A stretch of DNA of 64,000 nt from Piscicola geometra (taxonomy: Eukaryota > Annelida > Clitellata > Hirudinida > Piscicolidae): assembly GCA_943735955.1 (NCBI GenBank), contig OX030966.1:7068306-7132305 (forward strand). The letters run 5' to 3'. A program made the position numbers and the translations under genes. The notes beneath the pieces are model-generated. The model searched no databases. It saw nothing but the letters and a program-made list of their open reading frames with translations, and was not told the DNA's origin. Positions 43,493 through 53,644 of this stretch are shown one piece after another; position 1 is the stretch's first letter; every line of letters starts with the position of its first letter.

Positions 43493-46464
43493 TTATTGAG
43501 GGAGGGTGGTGGAGGAAGAGAGTGACGGAAAGAGATTCTCATCAGCGACATCAGGCACCCGCTCACGTGGTGTCCTTCTGTTGCCCCCTCCACTTCCTCC
43601 ACCCCCACCTCCTCCTCCTCTCTTGTAAGCACCCCTGCCCTCATAGGAGCCTCCTGCCTTGTTCTCATAAGGCCCCCTCCCTCCTTCATAACTCCTCCCT
43701 TCACCTCCTCCTCCTCTGCCTTCACCCCCCCTGCTCTCAAAGTCTCTTCTCCCTTCAAAACCACCACCACCACTGGCATTTCTAGCCTCAAAGCCACCAC
43801 CACCACCTGCACCACCCCTTCCACCACCTCTCCTACCAGCACCACCACGAGCGCCTGCTGAACCCATCCTGCGCGAGTCGGAGAAGGTGATGGGGATCTC
43901 CAGAGACACCTTGTGATGCTCCTTCGTGCCCTTTGGTGTCTTGCCGTGTCTGTCTTCGTCTGCCTCCTGGCACATGCGTGCAATATATAAAGTGGTTAGC
44001 ATATAAACTCTTTTAAACTCAGCACATTCACGCAAAAATATTGCAGGCAAACAACAATCCAAACCCAAGCGCCCTCTACCCTCCCTCGCTCCCTCCCACC
44101 TCTTCAACTCCTGTTTCCTGGCTCTTCTTCTTCAGCACAAACGTCTTCTTCCACTCGCCAGCATTGCAGCCTTCATTTGGCTTCCTGATTGGTTGAGAGG
44201 TGATGATGATGATGATGGCGACTTGGATGACTATTAACACTATAATCACCACCACCACAGCACAAGCACATTGCCAAAACACTACAGAACCAGCCCACCT
44301 CTACAGTACTATAGAACCAGTACATCACTACAGCACTATAGAACCAGCCCACCTCTACAGCACTATAGAACCAGTACATCACTACAGCACTATAGAACCA
44401 GTACATCACTACAGCGCCACAGCATAATCCCAATAGCATCAGCACCTGATGTTGAAGCCTGACTTGATCCTCTTGCTCTCCTCCGCAGCCTTGTACTCAT
44501 CCAGCGTCATCAGCGTGGCAGCCAGTTCCCCTGCAGCATCTTCTCCTCTGGTCGTGTGCGTCAGAGTGTGGTGTTTGCTTGGTTGTGATGCAGTGAGATG
44601 GACTGGGAAATGATCATTTTGGTGGTGAACTAGAGATGAATAAGCTCAAGAATATATGGAAGGACAAGTTGGTATGCTGTGAAGTTGACTCCAAGCCAAA
44701 AGAACAAATCATCCTCAATATGCACCCCAGCCCAGCCACAAGCACCACCATTCACATACCAACCAAACCACATGCACACCTACCCATCCATCCACCCACC
44801 CACCCAGTCTGAGGCATCTCTTCATCTGCCATGTCAGCCCACGACGTCTTGGCATTGGTGATGCCGGTAGCGGCAGGAGGTGCAGCAGCAGCAGCAGGTG
44901 ATGGATCTGCTTCACTCTTCTGGGCCCTGTTTGTTGGGAGATATGGGATGGGTAATGTGCATGTGGTTTGGTTGGTATGTGAAAGGTGGTGCCAGTGGCT
45001 TGGCTGGTGTGCATATTGGGGATGTTCTGCTCTTTTGAGTAGGAGTCAACTTAATGCCATACCAACTCCCACTTCCATGTGATTTGGTGAGTAAAATGGA
45101 AGATGAGTGCTTGAGAGAATTAAATGTAGAATTGGTGAGAAGCACTGCACAACTCACTCGAGATCATCCATCACAGTGCCCCAGTTGTGAGAGCCTGATC
45201 CATCTTTCTTGTCAGCCTGACGACCTCCCCCACGAGCCCCATCATGCTGAGGTCTGTTAAAGTCCCTTCTGGGCCCCCCAAAACCCCCTCCCCTCCCTCT
45301 GCTCCTGCCCCTCCTCCCAAAACCACCCCTTCCCCTGCTGCCTCCCCGTCCCTCTCCCCTCGCCTCACCATCTCCTTCATTCTCCCAATGTCCAATCTCT
45401 CCCGCTGGTGTCTCAGGCTTGACTGTTTGGTTGTCTTCTGCCTTGGAAACCTCCTCTGTGGCTTCACTCGCCTCCTGTAGAGGTCCTGAAAACCTTTCTC
45501 CTCCTCCTCCTCCTCGGTTGAAGCTGCCTCGAGGTGCTCTGTTGTAGCCCCTCCTACCACCTCCCCCTCCAAACCCTCGTCCCCTGAATGTGCGACTCTC
45601 AGCAAATCCACTTGCAAACTTGGGGTTGAGCTCATCTTTTTCTCCACCATCTGCTGGTCGGTTGTTGCCTCCAAACCTGCTGCCTCTGAAGCCACCCCTC
45701 CTTCCCTCTTGGGGCTCCCTGTCCACATTCTCCTGGTTCTCCAGGTTACGAAAGCCTGAGAAGTTACCGAAACCCCTTCTCTCCCCATTCTGGGCTCCCC
45801 TCCCTCTACCATAGGCTCTGGCACCAAACCCCCTTTTAGTTGTATCAGACGATTTTGTTTCCTCCCCTACAGACTTCAAGCTGTCAATGGGTGAGAAGTA
45901 TCTTCAAGATTGCTTCAAAATGTTATCAACTATGTATTATTTGTTTGAAACTAAGTTCAATTAAATAGATGAGAATAGTTTTATATTTATTGTAGAGTAG
46001 CTCACAAACCTGTGGTCGGCTTGGGAGTCAGTCTTGGCAGGCGGTCTGTTGCCCCTCTCCTTCAGTGGCCTCGACTGCCCCTCTGCTCTTGCCTTCTTGC
46101 GCGGTTCTGGAGCTATTGCAATGCGAGCAAGCATCATGCAATTGTGCATCGAGAATTGCAACTTGTCTTAATAATTAATCTGCTTACTTGCAATGCAAAG
46201 AAAGAAATGTGCAACATTCTCACCAGTGGCAGATTCGACACCTTTGTCGCTGCTTTCTTGAACTGGAGTTTTGCCGCCAGCATCGGGTATTTTTTCCTTT
46301 TTCTTCGGCTTCACTTCCTTGTCTGTCGTCAGCTTTTTCGCTTTAACCGCTTTTTTTGCAGCCAATCTCAACTCTTCTTGTTTCTGAAGCAATTCTAGCG
46401 GATCGTCATTTTCAAGAAATAAATCATATTTATTCTTGATCGAAATACCGTACTGAATTTCCAT
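43493..46464 (-). CDS. SERBP1: SERBP1/HABP4-family mRNA- and ribosome-binding protein
   Basis: SERBP1/HABP4 proteins bind mRNA and idle ribosomes. Exons (minus): 46464-46224, 46106-46010, 45880-45158, 44926-44804, 44547-44446, 44184-44100, 43966-43493; together 614 codons plus a stop, all phases matching. The N-terminus (YGISIKNKYDLFLENDDP) matches the family start. The centre is Arg/Gly-rich and ends in GSGSHNWGTVMDDLE, a hallmark. Then come TSWADMADEE, MTLDEYKA, FNIRKPNEGCNAGEWKK, an RGG-rich tail and the typical end PDVADENLFPSLS. It is longer than human SERBP1 (about 400 residues), mainly from extended Gly/Arg stretches. A 48-bp minisatellite lies just past the stop. Confidence 0.93.
44265..44415. 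repeat. 27-bp repeat in SERBP1 intron 5
   Basis: About five copies of TACAGCACTATAGAACCAG plus TACATCAC or CCCACCTC, beginning some 30 bases after the donor at 44445. Confidence 0.88.
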
Positions 46465-47221
46465 CTTGCAGAAGTTCTCTAGAACTTTTACCTGAGATCA
46501 ATGTATTCTTATAAGAAAAAAACGCAGCTATCTGATGCAAAGCATTTTGTGTCCATCAAAGATGGCGGGCGGAAGTTATGCTCAGCAGTGCTACAAATTT
46601 AGAGAATGCAAAAAAGATTCTTAACAATTCTTAACAAGCTTTTCTTAAGCTAGTGTTATGTATTTCCTAGACCGCATTTTAGGTTAAAATTTGTTTAAAT
46701 TGGTTGCTTTTGATTTATTTTAGCTATGATTTTTTAAAACAAACATATCAAAATAGTAAGATCATGTATTTCACAATAAATTTATTTTTGTATCAATTTT
46801 ATATTTGAAAAATTGTCAAAAGAATATGATGAAATCTCTGAAAAAAGATCAAGCACCTTTTGAAATTGCTCGCTTAAACATTTTTCTTTTCTTAAATTCG
46901 TTTTTGTGAACCTGATTTTCACGTTTTTATAATGAGGTTTTGCAATAAAACAGCTTCATGACATCCCAATTTGTTATAAGAGAAAACATTTACCTTTTGT
47001 ATAATCTTTGAATTAGTCACTAATTATTAGTGTTTCCAATATTTATCTTTTTCATCAAAAACCTGAATTTTAAAGTGAGTTTACAGTTTTAAATTTTAAA
47101 ATGCAAAGACAATATGATCTGTGTTTTGCAATTTATATGTTTAAAAATATTTATTTTATTCCAATGAAAAAAAAATATTTTCCATCTTTACTCATCCAGA
47201 CAGTACAAAACTCAGAGGAAG
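46465..47221. promoter_or_regulatory. Shared 5' region between divergent SERBP1 and MPV17
   Basis: The start codons of SERBP1 (minus, 46464) and MPV17 (plus, 47222) face away from each other with 757 bases between. The interval is AT-rich, free of tandem arrays and has no open frame of note. A bidirectional promoter is inferred from geometry only; I see no defined core element. Confidence 0.45.
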
Positions 47222-47939
47222 ATGTCCAGACTAGTTAGAGCTTACATCAATATTCTCCATAGCCATCCACTCAAGACACAAACCGTCACATCTGGTCCGA
47301 AAAGTTATTCACAAAATAATAAATTAACATTTAAATGTAACAAAGCATTGCAAAATTAGGGAAATTGTGCAATAAATGTATCCTATGCAGTATATAATAT
47401 TCTGCATAGGATGATTATATTGAAGGTCAACCAGTTAGTTTTCTAACTCAGATTATGATAGTTCATTGTTAGCAGCTACAAATATTATAAATCCCTTTCC
47501 AAACCTTCCCTTTGCAAGGTGTGTTGATGGGCGCAGGGGACCTTATGTATCAAGGCTTTTTTGAAAAAGTAAAAAAAGAACATGACTGGTGGAAAACTTC
47601 TTCATTTGTCGTCATGGGACTCTGTCTTGTAGGCTTCTAATTCTTGAAAGACTTGTTTTTGAATCTTTTATCCATCTATCAACCCATTTACCATTAACAC
47701 ATCCATCTATTCACCATCAACACATCCATCCATCCATACCTGCATCTTTCCACTTCCCCACCAACCCATGATTGATCCTCAGGGTCCAGTTCTGGGCACT
47801 TGGTTTAGGTTTCTGGAAACCACCTTCCCAGCCACCCCCACCAACCTCCTCAAGAAGCTGGCCATTGATCAAGTTTGTTCTACTACTGCTACTTTTACTT
47901 CTACCACTACTACTACTATTACTACTACTACTACTGCTA

Positions 47940-47998
<59 letters not shown>

Positions 47999-47999
47999 G

Positions 48000-48054
<55 letters not shown>

Positions 48055-48075
48055 CACTACTACTACCACTACTAC

Positions 48076-48160
<85 letters not shown>

Positions 48161-48161
48161 G

Positions 48162-48206
<45 letters not shown>

Positions 48207-48963
48207 TTACTACTACTACTATTACTACTACCGCCAATGTTCAGACGTTTGCAGCTCCATCAGTTTTGTTTGGTCTCCTCTCAGGCATCACTATCACCAC
48301 CACCTTCTCACTAGAGAAAACCAAACAGAAAATAAAAAATGTTGTTATTCTTTTTCATTTATATTTCTTTTTTGAAGTAATTGTTACATAAAAGCTTCGT
48401 CCAAGACTGGGCAGTTTGCTGGGGGTCGACTGATTTACAACTTGTAGGGTTAATAAAATTAAACTGTATGAAGGTTTATTTTTTGTAAACTTTATTTTAC
48501 TCTCTTTTCCAGGACTATTGGTCAACACTGATGGACAGTTATAAGGTTGACTTACCATCATTCTTTGCATTCATCTCAACATGTTCACCCATCATACTTG
48601 TCGCAAGAGTTTCCATTTTAGCAGTATTTTAGTCAATGCAATGTATAATGAGGACGAGCATTTTTACAGTGGCGCATAACCCAAACGGGCTTTTAGGCCA
48701 TTGAGGCTGCAAATTAGAGTGGTTACACACTCGCCTACCCGTTCACCAATCTTTTAAATGTCACTGCATCAGCTGTGGCCGGGAGTGCAAGTCATCAACT
48801 TCTACCTCGTTCCCTTGCAATACAGGTGCGTCTAATCACATCCCATTTATATCTTCCCTTCCATCTCATCATAATCATTATCATCATCGCTTTCAGAGTT
48901 TTAGTGGTGAATATTGTAGCCCTGGTTTGGAATACATACCTTGCCTACAAGACGTCCTACTGA
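47222..48963 (+). CDS. MPV17: MPV17-family mitochondrial inner membrane protein
   Basis: MPV17 is a small four-helix protein of the mitochondrial inner membrane, needed for mtDNA maintenance in vertebrates. Exons: 47222-47294, 47519-47628, 47783-47872, 48245-48340, 48513-48545, 48773-48825, 48897-48963; they sum to 522 bases, 173 residues (human MPV17 has 176). Colinear motifs: MSRLVRAYINILHSHPLK, GVLMGAGDLMYQ, GPVLGTWFRFLE, LLKKLAIDQ, then LWPGVQVINFYLVPLQYR and VWNTYLAYKTSY at the C-terminus. Intron 3 is almost entirely a (CTA)n array. Intron 5 holds a dispersed repeat also found at 34.7 kb. An AATAAA lies at 49236-49241. Confidence 0.9.
47880..48235. repeat. (CTA)n microsatellite in MPV17 intron 3
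   Basis: About 350 bases of ACT trinucleotide with rare GCT/ATT variants between the donor at 47873 and the acceptor at 48244; it is nearly the whole intron. Confidence 0.95.
48667..48713. repeat. Dispersed repeat, copy 2 (MPV17 intron 5)
   Basis: Second copy of the sequence at 34697-34743, inside the intron between MPV17 exons 5 and 6. Confidence 0.5.
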
Positions 48964-49868
48964 GTTATTGACTGCATCATCATCATCTCATTTGTTATCA
49001 CCATTATCACTGACCTCTTTATCCGCGCTTTAAATCAAGTTCTATTAAATATTTTTGTCCATAATTTCACTTTCATCTCGATATTATTTCATAGATTTTT
49101 TGACAATTTTTTAATTTTTCCATTTTTTTCCTTCTCTATATAATCATTTGTAAGTTTAAAAAGGGCAGAAGTGCTTTTAAATATACTAAGAAATATAAAT
49201 TTATTTTCATCGGAAAATACTTATAATTATGCTTGAATAAAATGAATATTTTTATTATTTTTATTTTGCCTAAAGTCTCTATATTCTTGTGGCGAGGTCA
49301 GTTACTATATTGAGGACTCGCCTCATCGAACGTTAAATGCTCAAGGGTGAACTCACTAAGTTTGAGCTGGTGCGGGTTTTTTAAAAATAAAACTCAGTCG
49401 AAGCGACTGAAATTCAATGATTGAGCAAATAGAAAATTGTATTTATTTTAACAATTAGGATTTTGTAAAGATATTTTGATGTAAAACCACAATAAAAACG
49501 TAAAAACATATTCGCGAAAACGAACTTAAGTAGATAATGATTGCACCATGCAAAACCCGACGAAAAAACTATTTATCTTGTAAACAACCCTGACCCTCAG
49601 CTTCTGTTTCAGATGAGGCAAGTTAATTTAAATCATCTGCTTATAATATATGCAGATGACTTAAATTAACTTGATGATTTAAATGCCTCATTTAAATACG
49701 CTCGCTCAGTTGACTTTTCGGTGATGTATTTCAAAACTGATGAACTTAAAAACTCAACAAATTGGAATTTGTTCAACTCTCTGTTAGGACTGAAATGCTA
49801 TTCTTTCAATGATTTACAAATAATGATAATAAGATAGCATGAAATAGTTAGCAAATCGCATGCAGAGA

Positions 49869-49999
49869 CAGACACAAAACTGCAGAAGAATGTTAAAGTT
49901 CACTGACCTACAACTTTCGACGAATCAGAAGCGTGGAGGAGGCAAAAAGACCACATGGGGTGCACGTGTTTGCAAGCAGCAGACGTGAAAAAGGGGCAG
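49869..49999 (+). other. Candidate upstream exon of the PPP1R3 gene
   Basis: A strong donor (GGGGCAG|GTATTT) ends this segment at 49999. Its open frame (VEEAKRPHGVHVFASS) joins in phase to the acceptor at 50599, but no in-frame ATG is visible, so it is probably 5' UTR. The intron between holds a (TATG)n tract. Confidence 0.35.
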
Positions 50000-50057
50000 G
50001 TATTTCATCATTCCACCCTCACGCCATTGACGGGCTTCTGTCTTACAAAACTTTTCT

Positions 50058-50144
50058 GTATGTATGTATGTATGTATGTATGTATGTATGTATGTATGTA
50101 TGTATGTATGTATGTATGTATGTATGTATGTATGTATGTATGAA
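50058..50144. repeat. (TATG)n tetranucleotide repeat
   Basis: About 21 perfect units, in the presumed first intron of the PPP1R3 gene. Confidence 0.95.
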
Positions 50145-50682
50145 TATATATGTACGTAGATATAGTTAAATAAAGAGTTTTGAAGATCAACTCAAGCTTC
50201 TGGTACCCTGGCTGGTATTTATAGGGCAATTGAGTTTCAACGAAGGGATAGTTCATGTGCCTTTGGAGAGTGATAACGGCTTTTTGGAAGATGGTTTATA
50301 TGCATGACAAATTCGAAAGAGTATTCATGTTTCTAGTGAAGTAAATTCAAAAAGTGGTTATTTCCAAGCTTCATAGCTACATTCTCAGCTGTTGAAATCA
50401 ATGATACTACTCAAAAAGTTCTGTATTTAAGCTTAAAACACTAATATATTAATCCCTTGCAACTATAAGCTAGGCACAAAAGTGCAAGTTTCAAGGACCC
50501 AGGTGAGCTCTCTTATTTTATGCAATCTCATTTCTTCTGTTCACGTATGAAAAAGACCTAAATGTTAAATTTTGATGTTTAAAAAAATTATTATTTCAGA
50601 TAACACATTTTCTCTCTTGAAAAATCTCACTGGTCCGTATTTTTCGCCTGCATTGAATTGGACAATACTTGAAAGTAGTGAA

Positions 50683-52089
50683 ATGACTTCTATCAGCAAG
50701 CCCATTCCCATATCGGGAGTGAATGCGGCCTTCAAGTTCAGCGACTACCTCTTCTCCTCGAGCCCTCCTGCCCTGTCCTTCATCTCTTCCGCCTTCGAGC
50801 CTCCTGTCGCCAAGAGGGAACACGTCAAGCACGGCAGAAGCAAGAACTTTGAAAGGAGTAAAGAAGGAAAAGAAAACGGGATTAGTCAAAGAGGCGACAA
50901 AAGCTACAAAAGCGACTGCACTTCCAACGGCTTCCACACCAACATCGGCAGCAACAATGGGCTCATCGACACTTTCCCCAACATTTCAGATCCTAAAAAC
51001 AAATGTTTTCATCAAAGCAACGTCGAGCAAGCGCCACTTCACTCGGAGCCTCAACGTTGCATTCACCACTCCAACAACATAAACCTTTCCCACAACAACA
51101 TAAACCTTCACCACAACAACACACACCACCATCAAAACAACATACACCACCACCACAACACAAAAAACAATATCATTTCAAACAAAATTTTTCAACCAAT
51201 TAACAAAAACCACATCGTCCATCCAAATCCTCCGAGAAGCACTCTTCCACGGACGCACAGTCTTCACGGCCTCTTGCACCACCCAGGCTCCAAGCACCAA
51301 GCATCAAAACGCGTGTGTTTCGCAGACGACAAGGGCAAGCAACTGGTGCATGTGAAGCTGTTCACAGACCCTCACAGCATCTCCAGGTCGACTAGCTTCC
51401 CGAAAAGAGGAGACCTCTCCACTTCACAACGACTCAACCAGCTCAGTCTGCACTCTCACGCACAACAGCGGGAGGTACAGGCTTACTATCCACAGTTCTC
51501 ACAGCCTCTCAGTTGCAGTCGAGTGCTGGAGCAGAAGCTGACGCAGAATTGTGTGTCTCTCGAAAGCGCTTCACTTGCTGCCTCTGAAGAGTGTGGTCTT
51601 CATCCTAATAATCATTATCATCATCAACATCATCCTCCTCATCATCATAATCATAATCATCATCATCACCTTGAAGAAAAAAGCAACAGTGGTGGCGAGA
51701 ATAAAATTCCAAAGAGCGCAGTCCGCTTCAAGGCGAGAGTCGTCGTGAAGAGTTGCCCCGCTGAGGCGTCTTCGAAGCCTGCGAAGGTCTTTGTGAGGCT
51801 GACGTGTGACGCATGGAGCAGTTTCCAGGACTTGGAGGCGCAGCTGCAGCCCTGTTCATGTATCTACACCACCGGACGCCATTTGTATCTGGTCGACCGG
51901 AGTTTGGAGAGTCTATGTAGAAGGAGTGGAGAAGGAAGAGGTGAAGGAGAAGCTTCAGAAGAGGGAAGAGTCAGTGATGGGGGCTTTCCAGAGGCAGTGG
52001 AGTTTGCCGTCTGCTTTGAGGAAGGAAGTGAAGCGAAGTGGGACAACAACAACACACACAACTACCGATTTTGTCGCTTATCTGAATGA
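50683..52089 (+). CDS. PPP1R3: Protein phosphatase 1 regulatory subunit 3 (glycogen-targeting, CBM21)
   Basis: PPP1R3 subunits tether PP1 to glycogen and promote glycogen synthase activation. The 468-residue protein has the PP1 docking motif RVCF (residues 210-213) in the family context KRVCFADDKGK. A CBM21 domain runs from about residue 345 (VRFKARVVVKSC, CDAWSSF) to its glycogen-binding end (VEFAVCFEEGSE, WDNNNTHNYRF, about 452-464). It is longer than vertebrate PPP1R3B/C (about 290-320) because of His/Asn-rich linkers near residues 130-165 and 310-330. The chosen ATG (50683) follows an acceptor at 50599; the frame stays open upstream into a candidate exon ending at 49999. It could match PPP1R3B, C or D. 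An AATAAA occurs at 52558-52563. Confidence 0.88.
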   Translation: MTSISKPIPISGVNAAFKFSDYLFSSSPPALSFISSAFEPPVAKREHVKHGRSKNFERSKEGKENGISQRGDKSYKSDCTSNGFHTNIGSNNGLIDTFPNISDPKNKCFHQSNVEQAPLHSEPQRCIHHSNNINLSHNNINLHHNNTHHHQNNIHHHHNTKNNIISNKIFQPINKNHIVHPNPPRSTLPRTHSLHGLLHHPGSKHQASKRVCFADDKGKQLVHVKLFTDPHSISRSTSFPKRGDLSTSQRLNQLSLHSHAQQREVQAYYPQFSQPLSCSRVLEQKLTQNCVSLESASLAASEECGLHPNNHYHHQHHPPHHHNHNHHHHLEEKSNSGGENKIPKSAVRFKARVVVKSCPAEASSKPAKVFVRLTCDAWSSFQDLEAQLQPCSCIYTTGRHLYLVDRSLESLCRRSGEGRGEGEASEEGRVSDGGFPEAVEFAVCFEEGSEAKWDNNNTHNYRFCRLSE

Positions 52090-52129
52090 CTTGAGTTCTG
52101 AGGTAACTCAGCGCATTAGATGGCATTAG

Positions 52130-53600
52130 CACTCGTCACCTTCCATTCAGCTTAATCAGCAAATCATCTTTCTCACTGACCGTTTTTCGTTAAAGACCCT
52201 TCAAAAACAGTATTTATATTATTTTGCGTCAAACCAAAAAAACTGTAACATTTTTTTACAATTTAAACTAAAAATAGATATTGATTTAGTTTTTCTTCTT
52301 CGTGTATTTATTTATATTCTTATTTATTTATAGATGTATCTACGTTCACTACACAATGCAATTACTCAGTGCCACTTTATCTGTATTTATTTATATTTAT
52401 CAGGCATTATTGTCAGTATTATAATAAGCTATAGAAGTTATAGAGAACAGAGGTGTTTTGAAGCTATTGCAAGACACCATCGATCTCCATTAGAGGACAG
52501 ACAGCATAGATTTGCATATTTTAAAATCTTTTTGCGTTTTAATTTTACAATCAATCAAATAAATTTCTATAGCGCTCTTTCCTCAAACATCATTTAACTT
52601 CATGAAAGCGGAAGTCTAAAGTATCCGAAAACATCCGTATTTAACGGTTATTCATATTAAACTAACAGTTGCCTCCGCACGATCTCACCGTAGACCTTGT
52701 ACCCTCACTATTCCCTGTTCAATTTATTTAAAGTAGAAAGAGTCGTGATGTTGCCATTAAATCAAAAAGTATGATCCACTGTTTGCGTCTTTAGAACGAC
52801 CTTAGTTATTTATGTACGCAGGTTTAATCAATCAATCAAATTTATTTATTCTCTGATTTATGCATGGTGTCATTGATACACTACAAGGTATTTTTATAAG
52901 TCATTCGTATTGGAAGCTGCCTATGAATGGTGCATTGAAACCTTTTGTGAAACTATTAATGGACACTCGTGTTGGCAAATGTTATCTTCATGGAGGCTGA
53001 CGATACTACATTTTTGATAAAAAAGATACCTAAATTAGGAAGCAGCTCCAAACAAATAGATTTGAAATACTGCATAGCGGAAAAATGTGCAATATGAATT
53101 AATTAGTTCGAAAGAGGCCTGATGAATTTTTGCGACGCGACATTTTTAATATTTTTCATTTGTGACTTCTGGCAGTGAACTAGAGCACTAGAGAATATTA
53201 CATCTTCTTCCACTGGCATAATCTTTTGATTGATAGAACAATGGCTATTCGTATTTTTGCTGACTTTTTCACGCATTTTGATCCTTTGGAACTTAAAAAT
53301 AAATTTGTAAATTCTTTTTCAGAGACTTCTGCCGCAAAACTCTGGTTTGTTTTCTCGAAATTAATTCAAAATCGTCTGCAGTTTTATTAAAAAAGACACT
53401 GGTGTTAAACGGTAATGGATGCGCCACTCAAATGAGTCAGGGATATTTTTTGAAAATATATCAGCAAATTAATTCTGGAAAATGTGATAAGGTGCAAGTT
53501 GTAAAATATGCGATAGAAACTAGGAGTGGAAACCCACGCATCAGCAGGCTGTAAATAAGTTGGAATGCTTCCAGATAAAGTTGTGATTTGTGAATAAGAT
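52130..53600. other. Convergent intergenic region between PPP1R3 and the PCM1-like gene
   Basis: AT-rich 3' flanks of two converging genes. It holds AATAAA for PPP1R3 (52558-52563) and a minus-strand AATAAA (53388-53383) for the PCM1-like transcript. No further gene seen. Confidence 0.5.
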
Positions 53601-53644
53601 TGCAAAAGGTTTCAGCAGCACCCAACTCCCGCTTCAATGCCTGC

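Noticed and set aside
47768..48391. 207-codon poly-Thr frame
   Set aside because: It combines MPV17 exons 3 and 4 with the intervening (CTA)n intron; the spliced MPV17 model fits.
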